Shown piece by piece: positions 1-8,438 of a stretch of DNA of 23,664 bases. This stretch comes from CAYHPY01 sp964358485 (GTDB lineage Bacteria > Elusimicrobiota > Elusimicrobia > UBA1565 > UBA9628): positions 1 through 23,664 of the forward strand of contig CAYHPY010000054.1 in the NCBI GenBank assembly GCA_964358485.1. Direction: 5' to 3'. The stretch's first letter is position 1; every line of letters begins with the position of its first letter. The notes below the pieces were generated by a model. It searched no databases, was not told the DNA's origin, and worked only from the letters and a program-made list of their open reading frames with translations. Position numbers and translations under genes: made by a program.

Positions 1-3000
1 CGCGGTCACCCCGTTGTCCGGGACGTCCGTATTGACCCGGAAGAGATGGGTCGTGGCCGGAGGCAGACCGGTCAAGGTGATGGAGGTCGTTGATGCCGGC
101 GCAAAGAACATCTGAGGAGGGGCGCCGGCGTCGGCGCAGGTCAGGCTGCCCGTGGCCCATTCGACGAAGTAGATCTGTCCCGGCGGGTTCAAGCGGTCAT
201 CCCACTCCAGGGAAATGCTGGTCGAAGAGCGGGCCACCGCGCGCAGGTTGGTAGGAGGGTAGAGGGTCAGGTGCGGGTTGGCCACTGCCATCGCCGAGCC
301 CGTGATGGAAGCCTCCCGGGCCTGGAAATGCCCCCGGGCCGTCGCGCCCCCGGCCACGCTCAGGGAGGCGTTCGGGGCGTACAGAATGGCCCGCAGGAAC
401 GCCCCGCCCGCCACGCGAACCGGCAAAACCGAATCGCTGAACACCGCCAGGTCCGTGGTGAGGCCCCGGTTGACGATGGCGCGCCCCTCCACCGAGATCG
501 GCCCCCGGACGAACAGGTTGACCCTTCCCGCTACCTCCAAGGCCGCCCCGCCGGTAACGGTTAAGCCTGAAACCAAATAAGTCCCGGAGGCCAGGCTCAA
601 GGTCCGGCGGCCGTCGATGACCAACGCCCCGTCCCGGTTAAATCCCGGGGGAGCGGGCAAGGCGGAGGCTTGGATCGTTTCCAGGAGCGCGGCCAGGTCC
701 ACCGGGGAGCAATCGACCGTCCCCGTCGAGACGGTTCCGGTCACGGCGGCCTTGCCCACGCTCCGGAGCGTTCCCGCCGACACGCTTCCGTTGAGGACGG
801 CGTTGCCCGCCAGGCTCACCAGGCCGTTGGCGGCCAGATTCCCGTCCAGACGGGCCGTTCCTTTGACCTCGATGCCCGAGCAGGCCCCCAGCAGGCGGCC
901 CCCCGCCAGGAAGTGGGCGATGTCAAAGCCCGGAACCTGCCGCACCGTGGCCGCTACGGCGCGGGAAACCTCCGGGTTGCCCACACGGTCCACGGCCGAG
1001 AAGCTCACCGTGTGGGTTCCGGGGCTCAAAACAAAGGCGGTGGTGAAATCAATCAAAGGGCCGCCGTCCAGGAAATAATGGATCGCGGAGACGCCCGAGG
1101 CGGTATCCGTTGAGGCCAAGCTGAGCTGATCCGTGGCCGATATGGAGAGGCTCCCGTCGGCAACAGCCACGCCGTTGACGAACAGCTCAGTGCTCGGCGC
1201 CTGCCCATCCGAGGTCAAGGACAAGGACTTCGCGGCTTCCAGGTTTCCCGCCAGGTCGGCGGCGCGGTACTCGATGGTGTGGGTTCCGGCGGCCAAGGAA
1301 AAAGGAGTGGTAAAGGCAGCGAAGCCCCCTCCGTCCAGGGCGGTCTCGATGCGGGCCAGACCGCTTCCAGGAATGGGGTCCTCGGCGGTGAAGCTCACCA
1401 AGGCTGAGGTGCTGACAAAAAGGATTCCGGCGGAGTCCGTGAAGGAAGAGACGCCGACATGAATTGTCGTCACGGGTGCAATGGTGTCCGGCGTAGGGGG
1501 AGGCGGAGGAGGCGGGGGAGGGGGTTCAGCCGGGGCCACGGGGCTAGAAGCGAACACCGCGAATAAGGCGCAGGTTTGGGAGATCTCGGCGGTTACATCG
1601 GCGTTGGGCTCATCGGTGATCGGGGCGTCCAGGACGGCGAAAGAGCCGTCGGGGCGCAAGGCGGCGACCAGGAGGTTGTCCAAGGGAAATCCCAATGTGG
1701 CCGAAGCCTGCGGGTTATAGCTTAGCTTGATGATTCCCGGCGGGTCCAGCGTTGTCGCGGGTGAGCACGCGTCATAGACCCGGCTGACCAAGTGCAGGCC
1801 CTGGGCCCTCATCGCGTCCAGCCCCGCCGGCGGCGCCGAGGCCTCCGAGGCCGTTATCCCGGCCGCATTCGAGACTAGTTCCATATCGCCGACCTCGACC
1901 ACCGCCGGGTCCGGGTAGTCCGGCGCCTCCAACTGCAGGCGCTCCGGGAACTCGGACAGGTCCAGGACGCGGGCGGGCGGCTCAACCGTGAAGGTCAGCT
2001 TGTCGCCCCCGGGGTCGGCCGTGGCTTGAAGCTTGGCGCGCACGCCGTTGGTGCTCACCCGCACCACTCGGGCCAACTCTTCTTGGCCGGGCGTCAGACC
2101 CAGGGCGTCGTAGGTCACGCTCGCCTGGAAGGGGGCCGTGATGAGGGCCGTGAGGGGATGCGGGCGCAGGAATAGGGCTGCGTCCCGCGGGAGCCCCTTA
2201 AACCCTCTTTTGGCGGAGCCCGCCGTCTGGCTGAGGAGCAAGGGCCCGAACTTCCCGACGTTCACCCTGGAGGCCGCAAGGCCCAGCCCGAGGGGCACGC
2301 TTTGGTCCGGCCCCGCGGCCACCGGCACGCCGCCCGGGGGGGTCCCGGTCGCCAACACGAGCTGGCCGAACAAGGAGTCCCCCGCGGAGGTGATTTCCGG
2401 CTCGAAGTTCCTGCCCGAGGCGCAGATTTCCCCGTTCTGGGTCGCGGATAGGCAATTGATGGAATTGATGGCGGCGGGAGCAGCCGGGGTGAAGCTCAGG
2501 CCCAGTTTGAAGAAGCGCTGAACGGGGACATATTCATTGGGGAGAACGCTCGGGACCAGGACGGCCTGAAGCTCCGCGTCGATCGCGGCGTCGATGAGGG
2601 TCCGGGCCGGGCCCAAGGACTCGGGCTCGGGGCCGGTCCGCAAGGTCAGGATCACGCGCCCGATCACTTGACGGCCGATGGGCAAGCCGCTTAATAGGCC
2701 GATTTCCCTAAGCCTGACCCCGACCGGGTCGTGGCGGAACGTGTCGCCGGTGATAAGGTCGCGCACGTTTCCGACCGGGATGACCGCGCCGGGGAGGGCT
2801 TTGGACTCCCCCTCGAAGAGATCGTACAAGGGCGATTCCTGGGTCCCGGTGCTGAGCGTCGGCGTCCAAGGGTAGGGCTTGGCCGGGGAAGGCCCCGCCC
2901 AAGAGCCCTGCGCCGCGGTCAGCCCGGCGTCCAGGACCCCGCCGTCCTTATCGCGCAGGAAGAACTGCCAGGCGCGCTGGACGGCGTTTCGGGAATCGGG

Positions 3001-5379
3001 ACGCCCGTTGGGCGGGATCAACTCGACCGTGCCCAAGGGGTCGGCGAAAAACGCGGCGCTGTTCAAATCAAACGTCTTCGAATCGGACTTGCCGGCCAAG
3101 GGCAACGAGCCGGTCAGCGAGAGATTGAGGGGATCCTCGAGCGGAGCCTTGACCGATTCCAACCGGAGCAAGTCCCTCGTTCCGGAGAAATCAAGCCTGA
3201 GCTTTCCGGCGAAGCCCCCGGTCGCCGCGGAGAAGACCGAGGTCGAGCCGGTCGAGACCTCCACCGAGAGCGCCTCGACGGACCAACGGGAGCGGGTCTC
3301 TTGGTTGTTTCGATCTAAGACGGACAGCGTGTGCGTCCCCAGGGCAAGGCCGGTGAACCGCCCGCGAACGGAAGTCACGCCCGCGGGGATGGCGGCGGGG
3401 TCGAGGCCGGCGGGCTCGGTGATTTCAAGCAGGCTTCCGGGGGGACTGGCGACGGCCACGGATTTGATGCCGTCGGGATCGGAGGCCGAAAAGATTCCGG
3501 AGCCGCTCAGGCTTTGGCCCACGATGGTCGAGGTGCCAAGCCCCAGGTACATGGGTTCTTGACCGCCGGAGATCATTGCAAGCGCCGGAGCGCGGGCGAT
3601 CTTTAATCGCACTCGCGTTTCAACACCACCGTCGCTGCCCAGCCCTGCCTCATCCTCGAATTTCGACCAGTCGCCGTTTTCCCAGGCACGGACGGTCAAT
3701 GGTTTCGCGTCCAGTTTCCCGTCGAATTCGTCCCGTGCATCCACCCGCAGGATCGCCTCCCCATTAGGAAACGAGGCCAAAGATGTCAGTTCGCCCACCC
3801 AGGTATCATTGGCATAGATCGTGGTGGTCCAGCCCCCGCCCACTGGCGAGAAGGCCGCCTCGGACGCCCCCGCGACCAGCTTGACGCTCGGCAGGGAGCC
3901 CAACTTCATCGGCATTGAAAACTGAAGGCGCGCGGTGATGGTCTCCCCGGATGCGGGGAGGTTATTGAGAATGAGGAGGCTCCTTCCCCCGGACTCGGAT
4001 TTAATTTCGTCCTTGTAGATGTTGCGGGGCTGCGCTCCGCCGCTTTGTTGTACTTGAATCTTTTTCAGGATTGGGTCCCGGGCCGCCCAAGAGGCCGTTG
4101 CGCGGAGGCCATGGAATGCCTGTCCAGTGATGGGGAGCACGTCACTATGCGGGCGCACAAAGGAGGTCAGCTCGCTCGGGCTATTCGGCGCAAGTTCAAT
4201 GGTATAAGAGGGAAGCAGTCTATTCGCCCCCACGAAGTCGTCTACCGATCCGACGGGGCCGCAGCCCTCGACCTGATAAGTGAACCCGCTCACGGCATTT
4301 AGATGGGATTGAACCACGCCAACGAGCTCGGATGTCCTATCATCCCTGTGCCGCGCAAGTTCAGCGCTCACGCCCGGGACACCGGATACATTCTCGTGAA
4401 TCAAAGATCCCGAGGAAGTGTGGATGTCCACCACGGCAAGAAGTCTCGGCAGCGAGGCAGCGGACATAAAATTCGCGAGCGCAGCCGCCTCGGCACTCGA
4501 GCCTGCCGAAGGACCCTGGTACACCAGGCTCAGCTCTTTGTCATTGCCTGTATGGCCGCAGATCGAGTCCGTGAAGCCCCATGTTGGGCCCGCCATGTTC
4601 CGATTAAGGTCAGTTCCGCGAAGGATGCTTCGAACCAGAGCATCTCCCGCCGGCTGGTTGCTGTCAATCGTCGTCCCGGCAGGCCAGAGGTCCGCGCCGC
4701 CACCGGCCCCTTCAAGGTTCTTCCTTCGCAGGCGGCCGTGTCGGATTTGGCTGTCGGCACCAAAGAATGTGGCCTCCGCCGAATCGAGTTCCCAGAACTC
4801 ATCCGGATGTTCCTCGGTTAGCAATCGGCCATCCACGTTCAACGACGGTACCACGTAGACCTCGGCGTTATCGAGAAGATACTTGCTAAGCGACGAGGCG
4901 GGCGCGGAGTTGTATTCTTGAACCAGCTTCCCGGCGAAACGAGCGGCGGCCTCGGCACCCAGCCACTCCCGCGCATGGACGCCTCCGACAACGAGAATCT
5001 GGGGCTTCGGGCCGCCCGGGTCGTTCTTCCGTGCGGTGCCTGCGGTCGAAACTCGATAGGCGTAGATGGGCTTGCTCCGCTTTGATGTCGTTCCAATCTG
5101 GATGCGAGAAACAAGCGCCTCGCTCAGCCCATCCATTCCGGCAATGATTGCCTCGTGGGTACGGAAGCCGCTCGCGGTAGCGGACGGCTGGGGTATCGGA
5201 GGTTCGAATCCCAGAACGGCCTCGTTTGCTCTTGGGGGCTCTGACGCCTCCCGCACCATCCGCTTGAGTGAGGCCCCTTGGGTAAGGACCGGCAACAACA
5301 AAAGTAGGGTGCCAGCGAGAATCCGGCGGATACTCTCATGTAGCCAAGGGCTAGAGTCTGCTTCGAATGTGCCGTGCAT
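1..5379 (-). CDS. Giant secreted M14 zinc carboxypeptidase with Ig/FN3 tail (3' end outside window)
   Basis: One uninterrupted frame runs from ATG at 5379 to the left edge (1,793 residues visible, no stop). A hydrophobic stretch at about residues 20-35 (ILAGTLLLLLPVL) suggests export, although the region before it is long and slightly acidic. Residues about 60-410 form a peptidase M14 domain. GVHAREW gives the zinc ligands H135 and E138. GTDLNRN (255-261) is the conserved substrate-binding segment, DIHT supplies the third ligand H320, and YTIEL supplies the catalytic glutamate E395. The usual Tyr248 region is not obvious. Behind it lie Ig-like segments, ten prolines (1286-1295), two OmpL47-like repeats sharing GTHT...D..GN (about 1300-1475), a glycine- and alanine-rich bactofilin or DUF7305-like segment (about 1480-1700) and the start of an FN3 domain. 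A metallocarboxypeptidase trimming extracellular peptides is likely. The start overlaps the upstream gene's end by 29 bases, so the two are probably translationally coupled. Confidence 0.9.
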   Translation of the reverse strand, partial: MHGTFEADSSPWLHESIRRILAGTLLLLLPVLTQGASLKRMVREASEPPRANEAVLGFEPPIPQPSATASGFRTHEAIIAGMDGLSEALVSRIQIGTTSKRSKPIYAYRVSTAGTARKNDPGGPKPQILVVGGVHAREWLGAEAAARFAGKLVQEYNSAPASSLSKYLLDNAEVYVVPSLNVDGRLLTEEHPDEFWELDSAEATFFGADSQIRHGRLRRKNLEGAGGGADLWPAGTTIDSNQPAGDALVRSILRGTDLNRNMAGPTWGFTDSICGHTGNDKELSLVYQGPSAGSSAEAAALANFMSAASLPRLLAVVDIHTSSGSLIHENVSGVPGVSAELARHRDDRTSELVGVVQSHLNAVSGFTYQVEGCGPVGSVDDFVGANRLLPSYTIELAPNSPSELTSFVRPHSDVLPITGQAFHGLRATASWAARDPILKKIQVQQSGGAQPRNIYKDEIKSESGGRSLLILNNLPASGETITARLQFSMPMKLGSLPSVKLVAGASEAAFSPVGGGWTTTIYANDTWVGELTSLASFPNGEAILRVDARDEFDGKLDAKPLTVRAWENGDWSKFEDEAGLGSDGGVETRVRLKIARAPALAMISGGQEPMYLGLGTSTIVGQSLSGSGIFSASDPDGIKSVAVASPPGSLLEITEPAGLDPAAIPAGVTSVRGRFTGLALGTHTLSVLDRNNQETRSRWSVEALSVEVSTGSTSVFSAATGGFAGKLRLDFSGTRDLLRLESVKAPLEDPLNLSLTGSLPLAGKSDSKTFDLNSAAFFADPLGTVELIPPNGRPDSRNAVQRAWQFFLRDKDGGVLDAGLTAAQGSWAGPSPAKPYPWTPTLSTGTQESPLYDLFEGESKALPGAVIPVGNVRDLITGDTFRHDPVGVRLREIGLLSGLPIGRQVIGRVILTLRTGPEPESLGPARTLIDAAIDAELQAVLVPSVLPNEYVPVQRFFKLGLSFTPAAPAAINSINCLSATQNGEICASGRNFEPEITSAGDSLFGQLVLATGTPPGGVPVAAGPDQSVPLGLGLAASRVNVGKFGPLLLSQTAGSAKRGFKGLPRDAALFLRPHPLTALITAPFQASVTYDALGLTPGQEELARVVRVSTNGVRAKLQATADPGGDKLTFTVEPPARVLDLSEFPERLQLEAPDYPDPAVVEVGDMELVSNAAGITASEASAPPAGLDAMRAQGLHLVSRVYDACSPATTLDPPGIIKLSYNPQASATLGFPLDNLLVAALRPDGSFAVLDAPITDEPNADVTAEISQTCALFAVFASSPVAPAEPPPPPPPPPPTPDTIAPVTTIHVGVSSFTDSAGILFVSTSALVSFTAEDPIPGSGLARIETALDGGGFAAFTTPFSLAAGTHTIEYRAADLAGNLEAAKSLSLTSDGQAPSTELFVNGVAVADGSLSISATDQLSLASTDTASGVSAIHYFLDGGPLIDFTTAFVLSPGTHTVSFSAVDRVGNPEVSRAVAATVRQVPGFDIAHFLAGGRLLGACSGIEVKGTARLDGNLAANGLVSLAGNAVLNGSVSAGTLRSVGKAAVTGTVSTGTVDCSPVDLAALLETIQASALPAPPGFNRDGALVIDGRRTLSLASGTYLVSGLTVTGGAALEVAGRVNLFVRGPISVEGRAIVNRGLTTDLAVFSDSVLPVRVAGGAFLRAILYAPNASLSVAGGATARGHFQAREASITGSAMAVANPHLTLYPPTNLRAVARSSTSISLEWDDRLNPPGQIYFVEWATGSLTCADAGAPPQMFFAPASTTSITLTGLPPATTHLFRVNTDVPDNGVTA

Positions 5380-6241
5380 AGATCCGCACTTGATCGTTTC
5401 CGGCCTCCGCAGCAATCTTATCGAGGAGAGGTAAGGCCCTGTCACGCGGTGCCCCGTCCTCGATCAGACGCCGGAGTTCTTCCGCCATGTGTACAACGAT
5501 CTTGTGGCGCCATGGCGTTCCAGCGTCGATGACCGTGCCGAGACGCTTCGCGATTTCGTCGAGGCGTTCCTCGGGCTTGAATTCAGTGTTTAGAATGGAC
5601 CCAGCACCTCGGCGCTTGTGGTCGTCAACCGTGGTCGGCGACCAATAGAAAGAGGCGAGCTGGTCACGGCGTTGCGCGGGAGACTTGCCGCCCAGCGCTC
5701 GGCCCCACTCCTTGGCTGCCATATCAATGCGAATGCGCTCGGCAGTCTCCTGCGCTGTCTGACTGAATCCATAAACCGGTTGCTCGGCCCCGTCGAGCCA
5801 AGCCGCCCGAAACTTCACAGCGGGACTCAGACGCGCGATCCGGTCCAGGGCTGCCAAGGCTCTCTCGTCAGGATTCTCTTTAAGGATGGTAACCAGATTA
5901 AGAAGATTTCGTTCGCCATCATCGCTGCCCGGCTTGAATCGATCCAGTGACCGCAAGATAGCGGGGACGATGTCGCCCTTTGCCTTTAGCTGCTCCAGTC
6001 GCCGCTCGGATTCCTTCTTATGTTTCCCCGGCACGGTGTAGTATCCGCGATGGGGGCGCTTCGGAGCGGGCGGAAGAACCGAAAGTGCGTCGGCAATCTC
6101 CTCCCAGGAAACTTCGGGTCGAGAACCCGCCGCATTCCCTGTGTTGGCAGTTGTCGAGAGCACTATGAGGGCCCCTAGAAGCAATGGCGTGAGGCGATCT
6201 GCGCGCAACGTCCACAACTTCTTTCGGATTGGGATAATCAC
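5351..6241 (-). CDS. Exported alpha-helical protein of unknown function
   Basis: This frame encodes 296 residues from a GTG start. Its GTGA overlaps the stop codon of the small gene upstream, which decides the start. Residues 1-38 look like a signal peptide: positive n-region (IRKKLW), hydrophobic LTPLLLGALIVL, then small residues ending near GNAA. The mature part is rich in charged amphipathic helices (for example ERALAALDRIARLSP and DRALPLLDKIAAEAG) and could form HEAT- or TPR-like pairs, but I recognise no named domain. Its 3' end overlaps the carboxypeptidase gene by 29 bases, so it is probably made with that enzyme. It could be a periplasmic partner or inhibitor of it; that role is a guess from position only. 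Confidence 0.85.
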   Translation of the reverse strand: MIIPIRKKLWTLRADRLTPLLLGALIVLSTTANTGNAAGSRPEVSWEEIADALSVLPPAPKRPHRGYYTVPGKHKKESERRLEQLKAKGDIVPAILRSLDRFKPGSDDGERNLLNLVTILKENPDERALAALDRIARLSPAVKFRAAWLDGAEQPVYGFSQTAQETAERIRIDMAAKEWGRALGGKSPAQRRDQLASFYWSPTTVDDHKRRGAGSILNTEFKPEERLDEIAKRLGTVIDAGTPWRHKIVVHMAEELRRLIEDGAPRDRALPLLDKIAAEAGNDQVRIYARHIRSRL

Positions 6242-6432
6242 CCCTGTCCCCTCGCCCGCAAGTCGTCCATTTTATTCGCCACGATCGCCAGGTTCGTTCG
6301 CATCTCCCAGAGGTTCGCGTTGAGCCAAACAAGCTGCTGGATGAGAGCGCGCTGGAACGGGTCGTTCAATTCTTCCTTGCTGACCCAGGGAGCGACAAGA
6401 GGCGGCTTCGACAGCGGACTCGGCTTGTCCAT
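6238..6432 (-). CDS. Small protein of unknown function, first gene of the carboxypeptidase operon
   Basis: A 64-residue frame begins at ATG 6432; an in-frame GTG at 6459 would add nine residues. No clear Shine-Dalgarno sequence precedes either start. The stop overlaps the GTG of the next gene by four bases, the best evidence that the gene is real. The N-terminal third is proline-rich (KPSPLSKPPLVAPW). The rest predicts one long amphipathic helix (FQRALIQQLVWLNANLWEM...NKMDDL), which suggests oligomerisation or partner binding. There is no signal peptide, so it may stay in the cytoplasm. I do not recognise the family. Confidence 0.6.
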   Translation of the reverse strand: MDKPSPLSKPPLVAPWVSKEELNDPFQRALIQQLVWLNANLWEMRTNLAIVANKMDDLRARGQG

Positions 6433-6563
6433 GCTTAAAGCGTAGACAGCGATCTCCACGAAATCACCACGAAATGCGGAGGAGGGCGGTCGCGCCCAGG
6501 GGGCCTGAAAATAATGATGATGGCAGAAGCGGTTTTCATGGGCCCGACAAAGGCGCGCCTCGG
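6433..6563. other. Gap between the carboxypeptidase operon and the response-regulator terminator
   Basis: About 130 bases without a gene. A promoter for the 64-residue gene and its operon should lie here, reading leftward. Only a weak -10-like TACGCT six bases before ATG 6432 is visible, with no convincing -35 element, so no promoter is called. Confidence 0.4.
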
Positions 6564-6592
6564 TAAAAAAAGGTCCTGGGTCTTGACAGGAC
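6564..6592 (-). terminator. Intrinsic terminator of the response regulator gene
   Basis: Read on the minus strand, just after the TAG of the regulator gene, GTCCTG (6592-6587) and CAGGAC (6578-6573) form a 6-bp stem with an 8-base loop. One base later a run of seven T follows (6571-6565). Stem plus U-tract in the right orientation and place is the standard Rho-independent layout. The stem is short but the only good T-run hairpin in the window. Confidence 0.7.
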
Positions 6593-6597
6593 GCGCG

Positions 6598-7311
6598 CTA
6601 AACCAAGGCCGCTACGAGGCCCGGGTCGAAGGAATAGCCGATGGCCTTGTGGTTCTGAAGGCAGCTGCCGCCGCGGCCGAGCTTGCCGCGCAGCAGGGAT
6701 ATCTTATTTCCGAGGACATGCTCAAATGCGGCGCTCTCGTCTTCCCAAAACATCTCCCAGAGCGCTCGAGACCGATGGACCATCCGCGGGCGGCGCAGAA
6801 AGAAAGCCAGGAGGTCCAGCTCCTTAGCCTCCATATGGGTCGGCGCCCCATCCACGGTTACCTTGCATGTCTCGGGATCGAACCTGAGCCAACCCAGATC
6901 ATAGAACCCGTTCGCGGCGAGGAGGCGGTCTTGCCGGCGCTTGAGCGCCAGGAGCCTCGCCTTGAGCTCATCGTCAGAGTAAGGCTTGACCAAGTAATCA
7001 TCGGCCCCGAGATCAATCCCGCGAACGCGCTCAGGCGTCCCCGATTCCCCGGAAACGACAAGCACGGGGATTCGGAGCGCCAGAGGGTGCGCCTCTCGCC
7101 AGCGCAGGATTTCGACGCCGCCCAGGCCCGGGAGATGCATGTCGAGCACGATGAGCTCGAAGGGCTTGCGCTCAATCAGGCCCAACGCGGCCTCGCCGGT
7201 GCCGGCCAATCGCCACTCAAATATCGCGGCGTTCAGGTTGCCGAAGAACCACCCATAACGATCTTGATTGGACTCGTCATCCTCGATCACCAAGACTCGG
7301 ATTCTCCCCAT
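6598..7311 (-). CDS. OmpR/PhoB-family two-component response regulator
   Basis: The protein has 237 residues. The receiver domain (about 4-120) has the acidic pocket E10-D11-D12, phosphoacceptor D57 in VLDMHLPG, switch serine S86 in VVSGESG and K108 in YLVKPY, so all key residues for phosphorylation are present. The C-terminal part (about 135-230) matches an OmpR-type winged helix: a strand pair, then MEAKELDLLAFFLRRP as the first helices, a recognition helix around VLGNKISLLRGKL, and a GYSF wing end. It should bind DNA when phosphorylated. No sensor kinase lies beside it, so it is an orphan in this window. ATG 7311 lacks a Shine-Dalgarno sequence and sits 11 bases after a good -10 box. It has its own promoter and terminator, so it is transcribed alone. 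Its targets cannot be read from the sequence. Confidence 0.95.
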   Translation of the reverse strand: MGRIRVLVIEDDESNQDRYGWFFGNLNAAIFEWRLAGTGEAALGLIERKPFELIVLDMHLPGLGGVEILRWREAHPLALRIPVLVVSGESGTPERVRGIDLGADDYLVKPYSDDELKARLLALKRRQDRLLAANGFYDLGWLRFDPETCKVTVDGAPTHMEAKELDLLAFFLRRPRMVHRSRALWEMFWEDESAAFEHVLGNKISLLRGKLGRGGSCLQNHKAIGYSFDPGLVAALV

Positions 7312-7322
7312 AATCGGTCTTG

Positions 7323-7351
7323 ATTCTAACCCTTGGGGACGAGCGCGTCAA
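7323..7351 (-). promoter_or_regulatory. Sigma70-type promoter of the response regulator
   Basis: On the minus strand, -35 TTGACG (7351-7346), a 17-base spacer and -10 TAGAAT (7328-7323). The start codon begins 11 bases after the -10 box, leaving a leader of only about four bases. Confidence 0.7.
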
Positions 7352-7457
7352 CAGAACTTCAAAATGTGAGGCCAAGCCCCCGAAAAAGCCGCCGCTTGTC
7401 CCAAGCTCCGCCGTCACGAAACCGCCGGAGGGCCCGGCCCGGTTTTAGCGGCCGCCG

Positions 7458-8438
7458 CTAGAAGCGCCCGCCGATCGAGATGGTTTGGACGGTCCCCAGC
7501 GCCCCGAAGGGCGCGAAGGAATAGTCCACCCTCAGGCGGCCCCAGCCGAGCCCCAAGCCGCCGGTCAGGCCGCCCCAGCGTGTCGCGGACGGACCGCGGT
7601 CTTGGAGGTAGCCGGCCCGCAAGGCGACGACGGAATGGAGTCGGTACTCCGCGCCGAAGCTCCCGGCGGTTGTTCCGCTCTTGGGCCGCCGCTGGACCTC
7701 GCCCGTCAAAAGCAGGCCCCGAAAAGGCTCGGCCGAGGCCCCGGCGGCGAAGGTCAGGGGCAGCGGGGAGGCCTGCTCCGAAAAGCGCAGGTCCTGCCCC
7801 AGGTTTCGCACCGCGGCCCCGAAGCGCCAGGAGAATCGCGTGCCCAGGTCCAAAACTCCCCCGGCGTCCAGGGCCGTGGCCCCGGCCGAGGAATCCGCCA
7901 GGCGCGTCTGCGCGCGCTTGACCGCGAGCCCGGCCGAGAAGCCGCCGCCCACCCGCCGGGCGTAGGCGAGGCTCGCCGAGTAGTCCGAGGCCGAGAAGGT
8001 CCCGGTCGGACGGCGGGCGGCGTCGCGGCCTTCCTGCGCGGCGTAACCCATTCGGGCCAGGCCCACGGCGACGACGCCCATGTCGCTCTCGGCGGGATAG
8101 TAGGCCGTCGCGGCGGCCCGCCCGGATCGAGAGCCCAGTTCCTCTTTCCTTAAGACACCCCGGTTGCCCAGGGGGACGGCGGCGGCGAGGGCGTCGTAGG
8201 TATCCCCCAGGTAGAGGGCATGGGTCGCCCCCGCCTCCGGCCGGGTCACGGAGGCCAATCCGGCCGGATTCCAGTAGATCGCGTCGGCGTCCGCCGAGAG
8301 CGCGACCGCCGCGCCGCCCATGGCCGCGGCCCGGGCGCCGCCCCCGATGAGCAGGAAAGAGGCGGCTTCCTCGGCGCGGGCCATGCCCGCCGCCAGGAGC
8401 CAGGCCACCGCCGCGACGATCATTTTATGATGGCGCAT
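7458..8438 (-). CDS. PorV/PorQ-family outer-membrane beta-barrel protein
   Basis: From ATG 8438 the protein has 326 residues with a signal peptide (about 1-22, ending GMARA). The signature of the PorV/UPF0164 family follows at once: LLIGGGARAAAMGGA (29-43), then D50/D52 and YWNPAGLA (55-62). The rest alternates short strands with glycine-rich turns and ends ISIGGRF, with the terminal Phe typical of outer-membrane barrels. PorV in type IX secretion carries cargo with C-terminal sorting domains. Here the gene directly follows a cargo-like gene, overlapping it by 19 bases. The start was chosen for the purine-rich GGCGGGGA just upstream; ATG 8423, which overlaps the upstream stop as ATGA, is an alternative that would shorten the n-region. 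A longer reading without an ATG upstream is not supported, as the signal peptide would be buried. Confidence 0.9.
   Translation of the reverse strand: MRHHKMIVAAVAWLLAAGMARAEEAASFLLIGGGARAAAMGGAAVALSADADAIYWNPAGLASVTRPEAGATHALYLGDTYDALAAAVPLGNRGVLRKEELGSRSGRAAATAYYPAESDMGVVAVGLARMGYAAQEGRDAARRPTGTFSASDYSASLAYARRVGGGFSAGLAVKRAQTRLADSSAGATALDAGGVLDLGTRFSWRFGAAVRNLGQDLRFSEQASPLPLTFAAGASAEPFRGLLLTGEVQRRPKSGTTAGSFGAEYRLHSVVALRAGYLQDRGPSATRWGGLTGGLGLGWGRLRVDYSFAPFGALGTVQTISIGGRF

Noticed and set aside
1481..1720. Glycine-rich plus-strand frame (GGGGGGGGGG run)
   Set aside because: It is the antisense of the ten-proline linker in the carboxypeptidase protein.
6514..7323. A 269-codon open frame on the plus strand opposite the response regulator
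   Set aside because: All receiver and winged-helix motifs are on the minus strand; this frame is their antisense.
7442..7457. TAGCGG-CGG-CCGCTA palindrome just after the PorV gene as terminator
   Set aside because: A good stem, but it is followed by A residues rather than T on the minus strand, so it does not fit an intrinsic terminator for the operon.
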